Shown here piece after piece: positions 24,517-33,929 of a stretch of 64,000 nt of DNA. The position numbers and the translations under genes were made by a program. The stretch's first letter is position 1. Every line of letters starts with the position of its first letter. The notes under the pieces were generated by a model. The model did no database searches. It saw only the letters and a list, made by a program, of their open reading frames with translations, and was not told the DNA's origin. Source of the DNA: UBA10649 sp963793105 (GTDB taxonomy: Bacteria > Actinomycetota > Actinomycetes > S36-B12); assembly GCA_963793105.1 (NCBI GenBank), contig CAWBZB010000004.1:496001-560000 (forward strand). Reading direction: 5' to 3'.

Positions 24517-25899
24517 TCAGCGGCGCTGGACGCGCAGCGGGAGCCCGCCCACTGGCCGGACGGTCACCAGGGGCTCGGATCGGGGCATTCCGGTTCCCTC
24601 CGGATACGACACGCGATAGCGCCCGGCGATGGCCGCCAGCATGAGAACCCCCTCCACGTAGGCGAAGTCACGGCCGATGCACTGTCGCAGGCCCGCCCCG
24701 AACGGGATGAACGACGTGCGGTCCGCCTCGCCGCTGAGGAACCGGTCCGGACGGAACTCCTCAGGGGTCGGCCACACCTCGGGGTGCCGGTGCAGGAGCC
24801 ACGGGCTGAGGATGACCAGCGCCGATCCAGGGATCTCATGACCGCCCACGACGTCGGCATCGAGGGCGTTGCGCGTGATCAGCCACGCCGGCGGGTACAG
24901 CCGCAGCGCCTCGTCCAGCACGGCGCGCGCGAACGGCAGGCGGGGGTAGTCCGCAAATCCCGCGGGGCGCCCGCCGAGGACGGCGTCGGACTCCGCCTGC
25001 AGGGCCTGCTGAACCTCAGGATGCGCAGCGAGGAGCGCCCATGACCACGTCAGGGCGCTGGCCACCGTCTCGTGCCCGGCGACGATGAAGGTCACCACCT
25101 GGTCCCGGATCTCCTCCACTCCCAGTCCCGCGCCCGTGTCGTCGCGCGAGTCGATGAGGAGGTCGAGCATGTCGGCGGGCGCGCCCGAACGCCCTCGGCG
25201 ACGATCGACGAGCATGCGCTGCACCGCCTGGTCGAGCTCCCGGACCGCCGACTGCAGCTTGCGGTTCGCCGGCGACGGGACCCACGCGGGCGGGGTGATG
25301 GGCACCCGAGCGCGAGCCACGACCACGTCCAGCGCCGACAGGGTGGCCCGGGCCAGCCGATCGGCGTCAGCCGAGAGATCGGTCCCGAACAGCGCGTGCC
25401 CGACGACCTCCAGAGCGCCGTGCATCATGGCGGCGTCCATGTCGACCACGGCGTTCTCGGGCAGCGCATCCCAGTTCGCGAACATGCGCTGGACCGCGAC
25501 CTCCACGTGCCCGACGATGTGCTCGAGGGTCTCGTGGTGGAACGCGGGTTGCACGAGCGGGCGCTGGCGGCGCCACGGCTCCGTGTCCGCCACCAGCAGC
25601 CCCTCCCCCGTCACCAGCGACAGGGATCGGTACTGGATGGTCGACTTCCCGTAGTTGCGCCCATTGGCCACCAGCACGCGGCGCACGCCGTCCGGATCAT
25701 TCACCAGGTAGCTCGGCGGGCGCGGAATCGGGAACTGCACGACATCCCCGTACTCACGCCACGCGGACATGAGGTATTCCAGGGGATTCCTGCGGATGAC
25801 CGACACCGCTCGCAGCATGTCGGGCCCGAGCGGACCGGGAGCGGTCGCGGGCGTGCCGACGAACGACCGTCCCACGTAGTCGCGTGACCCCATGCTCAC
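24517..25899 (-). CDS. Cytochrome P450
   Basis: A 460-residue P450. The I-helix is AGHETVASALTWSW (about residue 275), the ExxR is EALRLYPPAW (about 332), and the heme ligand Cys lies in FGAGLRQCIGRDFAYVEG (about 405). Length and the AGHETT-like motif place it among CYP102/CYP110-like bacterial fatty-acid or alkane-type P450s, though the substrate is unknown. No ferredoxin or reductase gene is adjacent. It starts 21 bp after the SulP gene in the fbiC-led operon. Confidence 0.93.
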   Translation of the reverse strand: MSMGSRDYVGRSFVGTPATAPGPLGPDMLRAVSVIRRNPLEYLMSAWREYGDVVQFPIPRPPSYLVNDPDGVRRVLVANGRNYGKSTIQYRSLSLVTGEGLLVADTEPWRRQRPLVQPAFHHETLEHIVGHVEVAVQRMFANWDALPENAVVDMDAAMMHGALEVVGHALFGTDLSADADRLARATLSALDVVVARARVPITPPAWVPSPANRKLQSAVRELDQAVQRMLVDRRRGRSGAPADMLDLLIDSRDDTGAGLGVEEIRDQVVTFIVAGHETVASALTWSWALLAAHPEVQQALQAESDAVLGGRPAGFADYPRLPFARAVLDEALRLYPPAWLITRNALDADVVGGHEIPGSALVILSPWLLHRHPEVWPTPEEFRPDRFLSGEADRTSFIPFGAGLRQCIGRDFAYVEGVLMLAAIAGRYRVSYPEGTGMPRSEPLVTVRPVGGLPLRVQRR

Positions 25900-25920
25900 C
25901 CGCCTTCCCTGTCCCGTGCC

Positions 25921-27609
25921 CTAGTCGTGCGGCGACAGATGTCGCTCGACGTGGCCACGCGCATGCTCGATCGCTGCGGGCAGGGACGTGAACACATGCT
26001 GCTCCACCTGCAGTGCCGCCATCGCCCCGACGGCCCCCAGGACCTTGCCAGACCGCTCCCCGACGCCGCACAGCAGGACCGTGATCCCGCGCGACTGCAG
26101 ACCGGTGATGATCTCCTCGAGCGCATGCCCGCCGCTGGCGTCGATGACGCGCACGCCGCCGAGCCGCAGGATGACGACGCGGACGTCGGACACGCTCGTG
26201 AAGACGTCCAGGAAGTGCTGGGCCGCGCCGAAGAACAGCGCCCCGTCGAGCCGGTACACGGCGATGTGCTGGCGCAGGAGCTCGTGCTCCTGCTCGTCGC
26301 TCACGGAATCCTCGGAGCCAGCGAACGCGATGACCTCCTGCTCGACCGTGCTGGCCTTGGCCATCGCCCGCAGGGCCAGGACCGCCGCCACCGCGATCCC
26401 GATCTCGACCGCGAGGATCAGGTCGAAGACGACCGTGGCGGCGGCCGTCAGGATCATCACCGCGGCGTCCGAGCGCGTCGAGGTGAGGATGGAGCGAGCC
26501 GATCGCCGGTCGACCATTCGGATCGCGGTGACCATGAGCACCCCCGCCAGCGCGGCGAGCGGAATGCGGGCCACCAGCGATGCGGCGAACAGGACGACGA
26601 CCAGGATGAGCAGCGAGTGCACGATGGCCGAGACCCGGGTCCGGCCACCGGCGCGGACGTTCACCGCGGTGCGGGCGATGGCCCCGGTGGCCGGCATGCC
26701 GCCGAAGATGCCGCTCGCGACGTTCGCCAGGCCCTGGCCGAACAGTTCCCGATCCGGGTTCAGCCGCGACCCGTCGGACATCCCGTCCGCGACCCGGGCG
26801 GACAGCAGGCTCTCGATCGCCGCGAGTGCCGCGACGGCGAGGGCCGCGGAGAACAGCGCGCTCGTGGTCGCCGTGTCCAGGATGGGCAGGCGGGGTGAGG
26901 GAATCACGCCCGGCAGGGGGCCGATCGTCATCACGTCCCAGGCGAGCCAGGCAGCGAGTGCCGTGGCGGCGGCAATGGCGAGGATCGACGCCGGCAGCGA
27001 TCGGCGGATCCGCGGAAGTCCCACCATGAGGAGGACCACCAGTGCGACGAGCGCCAGCGACTCCAGGGCCGAGCGCCAGTCCGCGGCCCCGACGGCGCGC
27101 CACGCCACGACGGCGGTGTTCTCCCCATCCGGCCGGGGCACGTCGAGGGCGAGCGGGACCTGCTGAAGGAAGATGATGGTGGCGATGCCGATCGTGAATC
27201 CCTCGACGACCGGCCAGGGGATGTAGGCCACCGCCCGGCCCAGTCCGCTGACACCCATCGCCACGACCATGAGTCCCGCCATGATGGCCACGGGGATGAC
27301 CGCCTCGGCTCCGTACCGGGACACGATCGGCAGCAGCACGACGGCCATGGCCCCCGTGGGCCCGGAGACCTGGAGGTTGGACCCACCGAAGACCGCCGCG
27401 ACGAGTCCGGCCACGATCGCCGTCACGAGCCCTGCGGAGGCCCCCACGCCCGAGGTCACGCCGAAGGCCAGCGCCAGTGGCAGGGCGACCACTCCGACCG
27501 TGATCCCGGCGAGGATGTCGCCTCGCCAACTGCGCTGCAGCCCGGCGTAGTCCTCCCGGGTCGGCAGGACTCGACCACGCAGGACCGACATCCTGCTGGA
27601 GGCGCTCAC
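25921..27609 (-). CDS. SulP family anion transporter with STAS domain
   Basis: A 562-residue inner-membrane carrier for sulfate, bicarbonate or other anions. The SulP core (about 20-420) has multiple helices with ITVGVVALPLALAFG, GPTGAMAVVLLP and GGMPATGAIARTAVN, and the C-terminal STAS domain (about 440-550) has RLDGALFFGAAQHFLD and IDASGGHALEEI. The GTG start overlaps the EthD stop by 4 nt. The transported anion cannot be deduced. Confidence 0.93.
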   Translation of the reverse strand: MSASSRMSVLRGRVLPTREDYAGLQRSWRGDILAGITVGVVALPLALAFGVTSGVGASAGLVTAIVAGLVAAVFGGSNLQVSGPTGAMAVVLLPIVSRYGAEAVIPVAIMAGLMVVAMGVSGLGRAVAYIPWPVVEGFTIGIATIIFLQQVPLALDVPRPDGENTAVVAWRAVGAADWRSALESLALVALVVLLMVGLPRIRRSLPASILAIAAATALAAWLAWDVMTIGPLPGVIPSPRLPILDTATTSALFSAALAVAALAAIESLLSARVADGMSDGSRLNPDRELFGQGLANVASGIFGGMPATGAIARTAVNVRAGGRTRVSAIVHSLLILVVVLFAASLVARIPLAALAGVLMVTAIRMVDRRSARSILTSTRSDAAVMILTAAATVVFDLILAVEIGIAVAAVLALRAMAKASTVEQEVIAFAGSEDSVSDEQEHELLRQHIAVYRLDGALFFGAAQHFLDVFTSVSDVRVVILRLGGVRVIDASGGHALEEIITGLQSRGITVLLCGVGERSGKVLGAVGAMAALQVEQHVFTSLPAAIEHARGHVERHLSPHD

Positions 27610-27923
27610 GATTCAGGCACGAAGACGTTCTCCGTCACCATGAGACGGACCCGGCCGCTGACGTGGGCGAGCGAGTCTGCAGCAGTGGCCTTGCCCACAT
27701 CAGTCGCATAGGCGGCCTCGAAGTCGGGCCGCGAGTCGAACCACAGCTCGGTGACCCCGTCTACGCCGGCCTCGTCGTAGCCCTCGTCCACGACATTGAA
27801 GATCACCTTGCGCACCCCGGGGAGCGCGGTGGCACGCGTCACGTGCTCGTCGACCCACCAGTTGACGAACTCCTCGTGCGTGGCATCGGCGCGGCGGGTC
27901 AGCATGATCATGGCCTTGAACAT
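27606..27923 (-). CDS. EthD domain protein
   Basis: A 105-residue ferredoxin-like barrel: MFKAMIMLTRRADATHEEFVNWWVDEH, then VRKVIFNVVDEG and FEAAYATDVGKATAADS. EthD was first found with the EthABCD P450 system for fuel-ether degradation; other members are decarboxylases or dimeric alpha-beta barrels. Its co-occurrence with a P450 in this operon is notable. AGGAG precedes the ATG. It overlaps the SulP gene. Confidence 0.88.
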   Translation of the reverse strand: MFKAMIMLTRRADATHEEFVNWWVDEHVTRATALPGVRKVIFNVVDEGYDEAGVDGVTELWFDSRPDFEAAYATDVGKATAADSLAHVSGRVRLMVTENVFVPES

Positions 27924-27935
27924 GGGCGGCTCCTG

Positions 27936-28496
27936 TCAGGCGGTTGGCTTCTGGACACGGGCATGGGGTCGACCGCCAGCGCTCAGGGCGAGGGTGATGA
28001 CGACCTCATCGGCGCGGGGGGCATCCGGCACGCTCACATCGACGGCATCCATGTCATCGAAGACCCAGCGGTCGTCCTTGTTCCCGATCGGCACGGTGAT
28101 CGCGGAGCCCGGTCCCGCCACCTTCTTCGTGCCGGGGATGATGTCGGAACCGCCGCCGATGGCGGCCCGGACGGGCGCCCCGAACCGCGGATGCAGGATG
28201 GCCGCGGTGTGCTCACGGTCCCCCTCGACACCGACGATCGCGCCCTTGCCGTAGCCCCGGACGTCGGCCGGCGTCACCCCCACCGCGGCCAGCACGGCGA
28301 GGGCGCGGTCGACCAGCAGCGCGGCCGCCTCCGCCCCCAGCGCCTCGAGCTCGCTCAGATCGTCGACTCGGCCCTTCCCCGCGAGCGGGTTGCGCACGAC
28401 GACTACAGCAGTGCCGACCGTCGTCGGCGGCTCGACGCGGGCATCGGCCTCGCGGAGGGTCTGCGTCACTGAGGCCGTCACGCTTCTCACGTCCAT
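27936..28496 (-). CDS. Amino acid synthesis family protein (DUF1185)
   Basis: A 186-residue AA_synth (DUF1185) protein of unknown reaction. Diagnostic blocks are VVVVRNPLAGKG near residue 36, YGKGAIVGVEGDREH, AILHPRFGAPVRAAIGGG and an IIPGTKKV segment. I start at ATG 28496 with AAGGAG 9 nt upstream. It is 13 bp after fbiC and 12 bp before the EthD gene, so co-transcribed. Despite the name there is no firm evidence for a biosynthetic role. Confidence 0.85.
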   Translation of the reverse strand: MDVRSVTASVTQTLREADARVEPPTTVGTAVVVVRNPLAGKGRVDDLSELEALGAEAAALLVDRALAVLAAVGVTPADVRGYGKGAIVGVEGDREHTAAILHPRFGAPVRAAIGGGSDIIPGTKKVAGPGSAITVPIGNKDDRWVFDDMDAVDVSVPDAPRADEVVITLALSAGGRPHARVQKPTA

Positions 28497-28509
28497 GCCT
28501 GCCACTCCT

Positions 28510-30807
28510 TCACTCGCGGCCGACTGCGATCGGCGTTCGGGCCTGGTAGAGGGTCGTGCGCTCGACAAGGATCCTGCCGAGGGGCTCGACGACAGCGCGG
28601 AGCTCGTCGACGCTGATCCCCTGGCCGTGAGCGGCACCGGCCGCCCGCGAGATGTTCTCATCCATCAGGGTGCCGCCGAGGTCGTTCACGCCGGCGCGCA
28701 GCAGCTGCTGCGCACCCCGGACGCCGAGTTTCACCCACGATGCCTGGATGTTGTCGATGTGCCCGTGGTATCCGATACGACCGACCGCATGCATGAGCAC
28801 GGTCTCTCGCCACGTCGGCCCGCGGCGCGCGCGGCGCTTGAGGTAGATCGGCGACGCCATGTGCACGAAGGGCAGCGGCACGAACTCGGTGAACCCTCCC
28901 GTGCGCTTCTGCAGGTCGCGCGTCCGCACGATGTGCCGCGCCCAGTGGACCGGCCGCTCCACACTGCCGAACATGATCGTCACGTTGGACCTCAGCCCGA
29001 CACCGTGGGCGACCTCATGGGCCTCGAGCCACTCGTCGGTCGTGATCTTGTCGGGGCACAGGACCTCGCGGATCTCGTCGTCGAGGATCTCCGCGGCTGT
29101 CCCGGGCAGGGATGCCAGACCAGCCTCCTTCATGCGTCGCAGGTACGTCTCGAGCGGCTCACCGAGGCGGCGAGCGCCTTCGGTGACCTCCAGGGCCGTG
29201 AAGCCATGCACATGCATGCCGGGCACGGCGGCCTTGACCGTGCGGGTGACGTCCACGTAGTAGTCGCCGTCGAACTCCGGGTGGATCCCGCCCTGGAGGC
29301 AGACCTCCGTGGCACCGAGTTCCGCGGCCTCGCGCACCCGGTCGGCGATCTCGCCGTTGCTCAGCAGGTAGGGCTTCCCGCGCAGGTTGAGGGAGAGCGG
29401 CCCCTTGGAGAACCCGCAGAACGCGCACTTGAAGGTGCACACGTTGGTGTAGTTGATGTTGCGGTTGCGGACGAAGGTGACGTCCTCGCCGTTGACCTGC
29501 TGCCGCAGGGCATCGGCGAACTCCGCCACCGCGACGACCTCCGGTCCGCGGGCGTCGAACAGGGTGGTCAGCTCGTCGACTCCGGGCTCCTGGCCCAGGA
29601 GCACGCCGGCGAGCACCTCTGACACGGCGGTCCCTGCGTGCGCGGGGCCGGGCAGCAGCAGGGCCGGCGCACGATCGGCTCCTGAGTACCACGCCGTGGA
29701 ACGCCTGCCCACCTGGATCACCTCGGCCCCCGTGCCGACGTTCGCGGCCGCCTCGTGACGTTCCGGGAAGGCGGAGCCCGGGTCGTCTCGGCCCAGCCCT
29801 TCGGCGTCCGAGCGGTCGAGCACGGGGAAACGGACATCCTCGTCGAGCCAGCGCCGCGGATCCCGGACGAACTCCGGATACACCGTGAGCCGGGGAGCAA
29901 GGGCCAGGCCGCGGGCCTCGACGGCCTTCCGCAGGACGTCGATATGGGGCCAGGGGCGCTCGGGATTGACGTGGTCGGCCGTGACCGGGGAGATCCCGCC
30001 GAAGTCGTCGATGCCCGCGTCGATCAGGGCCCCGGGGTCGTCCACGAGGTTGGGCGGTGCCTGGAGGTGCACATCGGGAGGGAGGATCCGCCGGGCAATC
30101 GCAATGGTGTCGAGGAGGTCGTCCATCGAGCAGGCCGGGTGGTCGCGCATGAGCGTGCCTGGCTTGGGCACGAAGTTCTGGACGATGACCTCCTGCACAT
30201 GGCCGAATTCGCGGTGGGCTGACGCGATCGCCTCAAGGGCCACGATCCGGTCCGACCGCGACTCGCCGATGCCGACGAGCACGCCCGTCGTGAACGGGAT
30301 CGACAACTCGCCGGCCGCCCGGAGGGTCGCGATCCGGCGTTCGGGATCCTTGTCGGGGGCCCCACGGTGTGCGGGAAGGTCGGGGTTCAGGCTCTCGATC
30401 ATCATGCCCTGGCTCGGCGACACCCGACGAAGCCTCGCGAGGTCGTTGCGACCGATGGCCCCGGCGTTCACGTGCGGCAGGAGCCCGGTCTCGTCCAGGA
30501 CCCGCTGCGCGGCGTGCAGGACGTAGTCGACGGTGGTCGCGAACCCGTGCTCGTCCAGCCACCCGCGCGCCTGCGCGTAGCGGTCCTCGGGGAACTCCCC
30601 CAGCGTGAACAGCGCCTCGTGGCATCCCGCCTCGGCACCGGCCCGGGCCACGTCGAGCACCTCGTCGATGGGCAGGTAGGCGCTGGGCAGGTGCGCCGGC
30701 GACTGGGCGAACGTGCAGTACCCGCATCGATCGCGGCACAGCATGGTCAGGGGGATGAAGACCTTCGGCGAATAGGTGATCCGGCGCAGCGCGGGAGTCG
30801 GGGTCAC
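28510..30807 (-). CDS. fbiC: FO synthase FbiC (CofG/CofH fusion) for coenzyme F420
   Basis: Makes 7,8-didemethyl-8-hydroxy-5-deazariboflavin from tyrosine and a diaminouracil. A 765-residue fusion of two radical-SAM enzymes. CofG half: CRDRCGYC with Cys24, Cys28, Cys31. CofH half: CTFKCAFC near residue 453, with LRGKPYLLSNGEIADRV and CLQGGIHPEF. I chose GTG 30807 because GGAGG lies 9 nt upstream; ATG 30852 is possible. It is the first gene of an operon with DUF1185, EthD, SulP and P450, so an F420-dependent step nearby is conceivable, but no F420-using oxidoreductase is encoded there. Confidence 0.97.
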   Translation of the reverse strand: MTPTPALRRITYSPKVFIPLTMLCRDRCGYCTFAQSPAHLPSAYLPIDEVLDVARAGAEAGCHEALFTLGEFPEDRYAQARGWLDEHGFATTVDYVLHAAQRVLDETGLLPHVNAGAIGRNDLARLRRVSPSQGMMIESLNPDLPAHRGAPDKDPERRIATLRAAGELSIPFTTGVLVGIGESRSDRIVALEAIASAHREFGHVQEVIVQNFVPKPGTLMRDHPACSMDDLLDTIAIARRILPPDVHLQAPPNLVDDPGALIDAGIDDFGGISPVTADHVNPERPWPHIDVLRKAVEARGLALAPRLTVYPEFVRDPRRWLDEDVRFPVLDRSDAEGLGRDDPGSAFPERHEAAANVGTGAEVIQVGRRSTAWYSGADRAPALLLPGPAHAGTAVSEVLAGVLLGQEPGVDELTTLFDARGPEVVAVAEFADALRQQVNGEDVTFVRNRNINYTNVCTFKCAFCGFSKGPLSLNLRGKPYLLSNGEIADRVREAAELGATEVCLQGGIHPEFDGDYYVDVTRTVKAAVPGMHVHGFTALEVTEGARRLGEPLETYLRRMKEAGLASLPGTAAEILDDEIREVLCPDKITTDEWLEAHEVAHGVGLRSNVTIMFGSVERPVHWARHIVRTRDLQKRTGGFTEFVPLPFVHMASPIYLKRRARRGPTWRETVLMHAVGRIGYHGHIDNIQASWVKLGVRGAQQLLRAGVNDLGGTLMDENISRAAGAAHGQGISVDELRAVVEPLGRILVERTTLYQARTPIAVGRE

Positions 30808-30926
30808 CCGGGCCTCCCTCCATGCGGATCTGCGGAAGGCATCGTCGCACATCGGCCCTCAGGCGCTCTCGTCCGCAGGGTTCTGCAAGATCTTGCGTGA
30901 ACCTGCTCACATTCCGTCATGTTTGT

Positions 30927-30955
30927 TTGCGTCTGCGACAAATCTGAGACATAAT
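30927..30955 (+). promoter_or_regulatory. Strong promoter before the small 55-residue protein
   Basis: TTGCGT, 17 nt, CATAAT in a locally AT-rich stretch between divergent genes. It is the closest to a classical -35/-10 pair seen on the plus strand, with the start codon about 70 nt downstream. Confidence 0.65.
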
Positions 30956-31024
30956 CGTGATGTCGCAAGGGAGACCCCCGAACGACACCGAGCACCACAC
31001 CAACGAGTACAGGAGTGATCCTCC

Positions 31025-31192
31025 GTGAGGCCTTTTGCGAAGGTTTTCGCAGCAATGTTCGGACCCGAGTCCTTCGACAAGGAGACTGCTCGGAGCCGCC
31101 AGATCCACCGCGAGTGGGACCGGCAGCGCGCCAGCGCGATGTCGCCCTCAGAGCGGGAGGAGATCGACGCGATCTTCTCGCGCAACCTCTAG
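31025..31192 (+). CDS. Small conserved-looking hydrophilic protein, 55 residues
   Basis: Starts at GTG 31025 with AGGAG 9 nt upstream and reads MRPFAKVFAAMFGPESFDKE, then an Arg/Glu-rich helix (HREWDRQRA) and a helical end (REEIDAIFSRNL). It looks like one amphipathic N-terminal helix plus a long charged helix. A strong promoter precedes it and two hairpins follow, so it is a convincing gene. I do not recognise a family or function. Confidence 0.7.
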   Translation: MRPFAKVFAAMFGPESFDKETARSRQIHREWDRQRASAMSPSEREEIDAIFSRNL

Positions 31193-31217
31193 GGCAACAA
31201 GCCCCAGACCCACATCT

Positions 31218-31242
31218 GGTGCCGGGTCGACCATCCGGCACC
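31218..31242 (+). terminator. Hairpin after the small protein gene
   Basis: GGTGCCGG and CCGGCACC with a 9-nt loop, 26 nt after the stop codon. Confidence 0.4.
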
Positions 31243-31272
31243 TCTCGACTTCCCCAAGGCGGCCCAGCCGCC

Positions 31273-31306
31273 CGATGACGGCCCCCCGATCGGGGGGCCG
31301 TCATCG
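31273..31306. terminator. 34-bp perfect palindrome, probable bidirectional terminator
   Basis: A 17-bp inverted repeat with no spacer, centred on CCGATCGG, followed by GCTTT on the plus strand. It lies between the convergent 55-residue protein gene and the DUF2202 gene. Confidence 0.8.
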
Positions 31307-31339
31307 CTTTCCGTGGCGTGTGGAATCAGAGGCTTCCAC

Positions 31340-32200
31340 CTAGCCCAGCACGCGGTAGGCCCGCCCGACGCGGAAGTCGAGATAGTCCGGCGAAGGCGCC
31401 GGGGCATACCCGATCACCCGGCACACGCCCGGCTTCCTCAGCTGGACGGTGGCGCGCCCCTCTCGGGTGCGCACCCGGCAGGTCTCTGCCGACTCAGCCA
31501 TGACCCGCCAGCGCACGGTCACGCCTGCATCGGTGCGCACGGGTGCAGCCGCCAGCACGAGACGCGCGCCGACCCGGTAGCGACCGGAGCGGGGGGCCTG
31601 GACCTGTGCCGTCTGCGCCACCCGGGAGGTCGCCAGCGCAGGGGGCGTCGTGACCGCTCGAGCCAGCAGCGTCTCGTACGCCTCGAGATGATGGCGGGCG
31701 CCCTCGCGCAGGTTGGCCACCACGTTCCCCGCGTCACGCGGCAGGTCCCGGGCCGCGACGGCGGACAGCGACGCAGCCAGCATTCGCTCGGTCCGGATAG
31801 CGGCCTCCACCGCGTTCGCCAACGAGACGGCACCGCGCGCCGTCAGCTCGTCGTACCGGGCCTGCCGATCTGCGTCATCGAAGGCGCCGACCGGATCGCC
31901 GATCGTCGGATCGACCACGGAATGCTTCGCCAGCAGGGCCCTCAGCGTGTCGCGGTGCCGGGACTCGCCATCGGCGATGGTGCCGAAGCCGGGTTCGCCG
32001 TATCGCGCAGCGAACTCACGGTAGGAATCGTGGGCGGCCTTCTCATCGACCGCGATGGACTGCAGCATCGACGCCACCTCGGGAGTCAGCACCGCCGGCT
32101 GCGCTGCGTTCGCAGGGCTCGAACCGGCGGCTCCAAGGGCGAGGATCAGCCCCGCCGCCACCGCCGTCGTTGCCCGCGCCCAGTCTGGGAATGCGTTCAT
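31340..32200 (-). CDS. Exported DUF2202 ferritin-like protein with C-terminal accessory domain
   Basis: A 286-residue protein with a signal peptide cleaved after ANA (about residue 32). The DUF2202 ferritin-like four-helix domain (about 38-185) shows EKAAHDSYREFAARYG, ADGESRHRDTLRALLAKH, AIRTERMLAAS and ARHHLEAYETLLAR, giving Glu/His residues suited to a di-metal site. The C-terminal domain (about 203-286: SGRYRVGARLVLA, AGVTVRWRV, KPGVCRVIGYAP) is shared with the exported protein at 33930. GGAGG precedes the ATG. The function of DUF2202 outside the ferritin-like fold is unknown. Confidence 0.85.
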   Translation of the reverse strand: MNAFPDWARATTAVAAGLILALGAAGSSPANAAQPAVLTPEVASMLQSIAVDEKAAHDSYREFAARYGEPGFGTIADGESRHRDTLRALLAKHSVVDPTIGDPVGAFDDADRQARYDELTARGAVSLANAVEAAIRTERMLAASLSAVAARDLPRDAGNVVANLREGARHHLEAYETLLARAVTTPPALATSRVAQTAQVQAPRSGRYRVGARLVLAAAPVRTDAGVTVRWRVMAESAETCRVRTREGRATVQLRKPGVCRVIGYAPAPSPDYLDFRVGRAYRVLG

Positions 32201-32407
32201 GTCACACCTCCAACCCCTCAGTGTGAGCGGGTAGCAGGCCTCGAACGCCAGCCGAACTGCCCCGTTGGACGGCCAATGGACGTGCCCATCACGGCATCCA
32301 TGTACGAGGTATGGACGTTCTGACCGCGGAATGCATCTTCAGGACAGGACGGCCGGCAGGGACTGAGGCGATGATCGAAGTAGGAACCACGTGGATGGGG
32401 AGGCGTC
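32201..32407. other. 207-bp divergent intergenic region
   Basis: Lies between two divergent genes for exported proteins. It must hold both promoters. GGGGAGG is the ribosome binding site for ATG 32408. I see no clear -35/-10 pair or large repeat. Confidence 0.5.
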
Positions 32408-33851
32408 ATGAAGGGGCATCCATTCGGACAGCGAAACCCTCGTAGCGCGCACCGGCGGCCGACTGCGAACCAGGTGCTGGGACTTGTTGCTTCTCTCGTG
32501 CTGCTAGCCGGCGGCCTCACGGCCCTTGGCTCACCCGCGGCAGCCGAAGAGGGCGTGCCGCCGACTGAGGTGAGCGCCGCGTCCGAGGTCGGACCGGCGG
32601 ACGTCCAGCCACTCGGCGACGCCGCGGAGCCGGGAGCTTGCCGAGGCGACGGACGCCGCAGGAGTCGACCCTGATGCCAGCCTCGTCGAGTCGGCCGAGG
32701 AGTCACCCGGCCCGGAGGAGGGCACAGGTGAAGACCCTGGCCCCGACCCGGAGGAGGGTCATGACTGCGGCACCGAGGACGGCCACGACGACGGCACGGA
32801 CGAGGGCCACGAGGACGGCCACGACGACGGCACGGACGAGGGCCACAACTGCGGAGGCAAGCACGACGACCCGGGCGAGGACCCCGGTGAGGACCCCGGT
32901 GAGGACCCGGGCGACGGCGACTACGTCTGCACGTCCGATCCCTGCCTGATCTGCCTGGCCATCCCCGACGAGCCGTTCTACCAGCCCGCGTACTTCGTGC
33001 GGACTCAGATCATCAACGGCGAGGGAGCTGCCAAGGAGAACAGCCCCGCGGCGAACCCCGTGACGGGCGTCTACCCGGACGATCCATGGGGCAGCATCGT
33101 GCCTCCGGTGGTCCATCAGAACGGAAAGGGCACGTTCGCCGGCCTGAACTGGACCGATGAGGGACAGCAGATCTGGTTCGGCGGCTGCGGCGGCGGCGAC
33201 CCGACTCCGCCACCCGATGACGGCGGAGGGCACCAGACCGTGGAGATCTGCGTCGCGACGGGAGACGCCCAGGATCCCTATCTGCTGAAGTCCTACGGCA
33301 CCCAGCAGATCATCAACGGCGAGGGGAAGCCCAAGCACGGCAGCCCGGCGCAGAACCCGGTAGTCGGAGTCTTCCCCGCCGAACCGTGGGGCGCCATCAT
33401 CGAGCCCTTCACGCACCCCAACGGACGAGCCACCTTCGACGGCCTGAACTGGAACGCCGAAGGTCAGGCGATCCTGGCCGCGGGCTGCGTCTACGTGCCG
33501 CCGGCACCGCCCGCCCCCCCGGCGCCGCCGGCACCGAGCCCTGCGACCGACCCTGAGCCGCCGACGACGATCGCGGAACCTGTCGTCGTCGCGACCGAGC
33601 CTGAGGCTGTCGCCCCGGTCGCGCCGGCCGTCGTGGTCGAGAGCATCAGCCTCGCGGACGTGCCGGCACCTGCCGAGGTGGCGGCCACCGAGGCGGTGTC
33701 GGTCCCGCAGCAGGCCACCGTGCCCGCCGCGGTGCCCGCCGGATCCGGCAGTGCACTGCCCGTGCTCCCGCTCCTGCTGATCGGACTCGGCCTGACCGGG
33801 CTCATCGCATCTCTCGTCCGGCTGACGCCGTCGGCCGGAAACCACAACTGA
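32408..33851 (+). pseudogene. Exported repeat protein, interrupted by a one-base insertion
   Basis: A cell-surface-type protein of about 480 residues once one base is removed from the GGG run at 32632-32634. Frame 1 has a signal peptide ending SPAAAEE. Frame 2 continues in a very acidic Asp/Gly/His/Glu-rich stretch (about 90-165), then two 70-residue repeats, each with QIINGEG, a PWG-I block, TF-GLNW and a closing GC (about 33000-33180 and 33241-33489). A Pro/Ala/Thr-rich linker leads to a C-terminal transmembrane helix (ALPVLPLLLIGLGLTGLIA) and RLTPSAGNHN. The repeats resemble the CHATG...GLNW domain of other exported actinobacterial proteins; function unknown. The break is probably an assembly error. 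Confidence 0.72.
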
Positions 33852-33929
33852 ACACCGGCAAGACGACGGGGATCGACCGCCCCAGCGCGCGACGCGAGGG
33901 GCCAAGATCCCCAGGAGGAAGTGATCACG

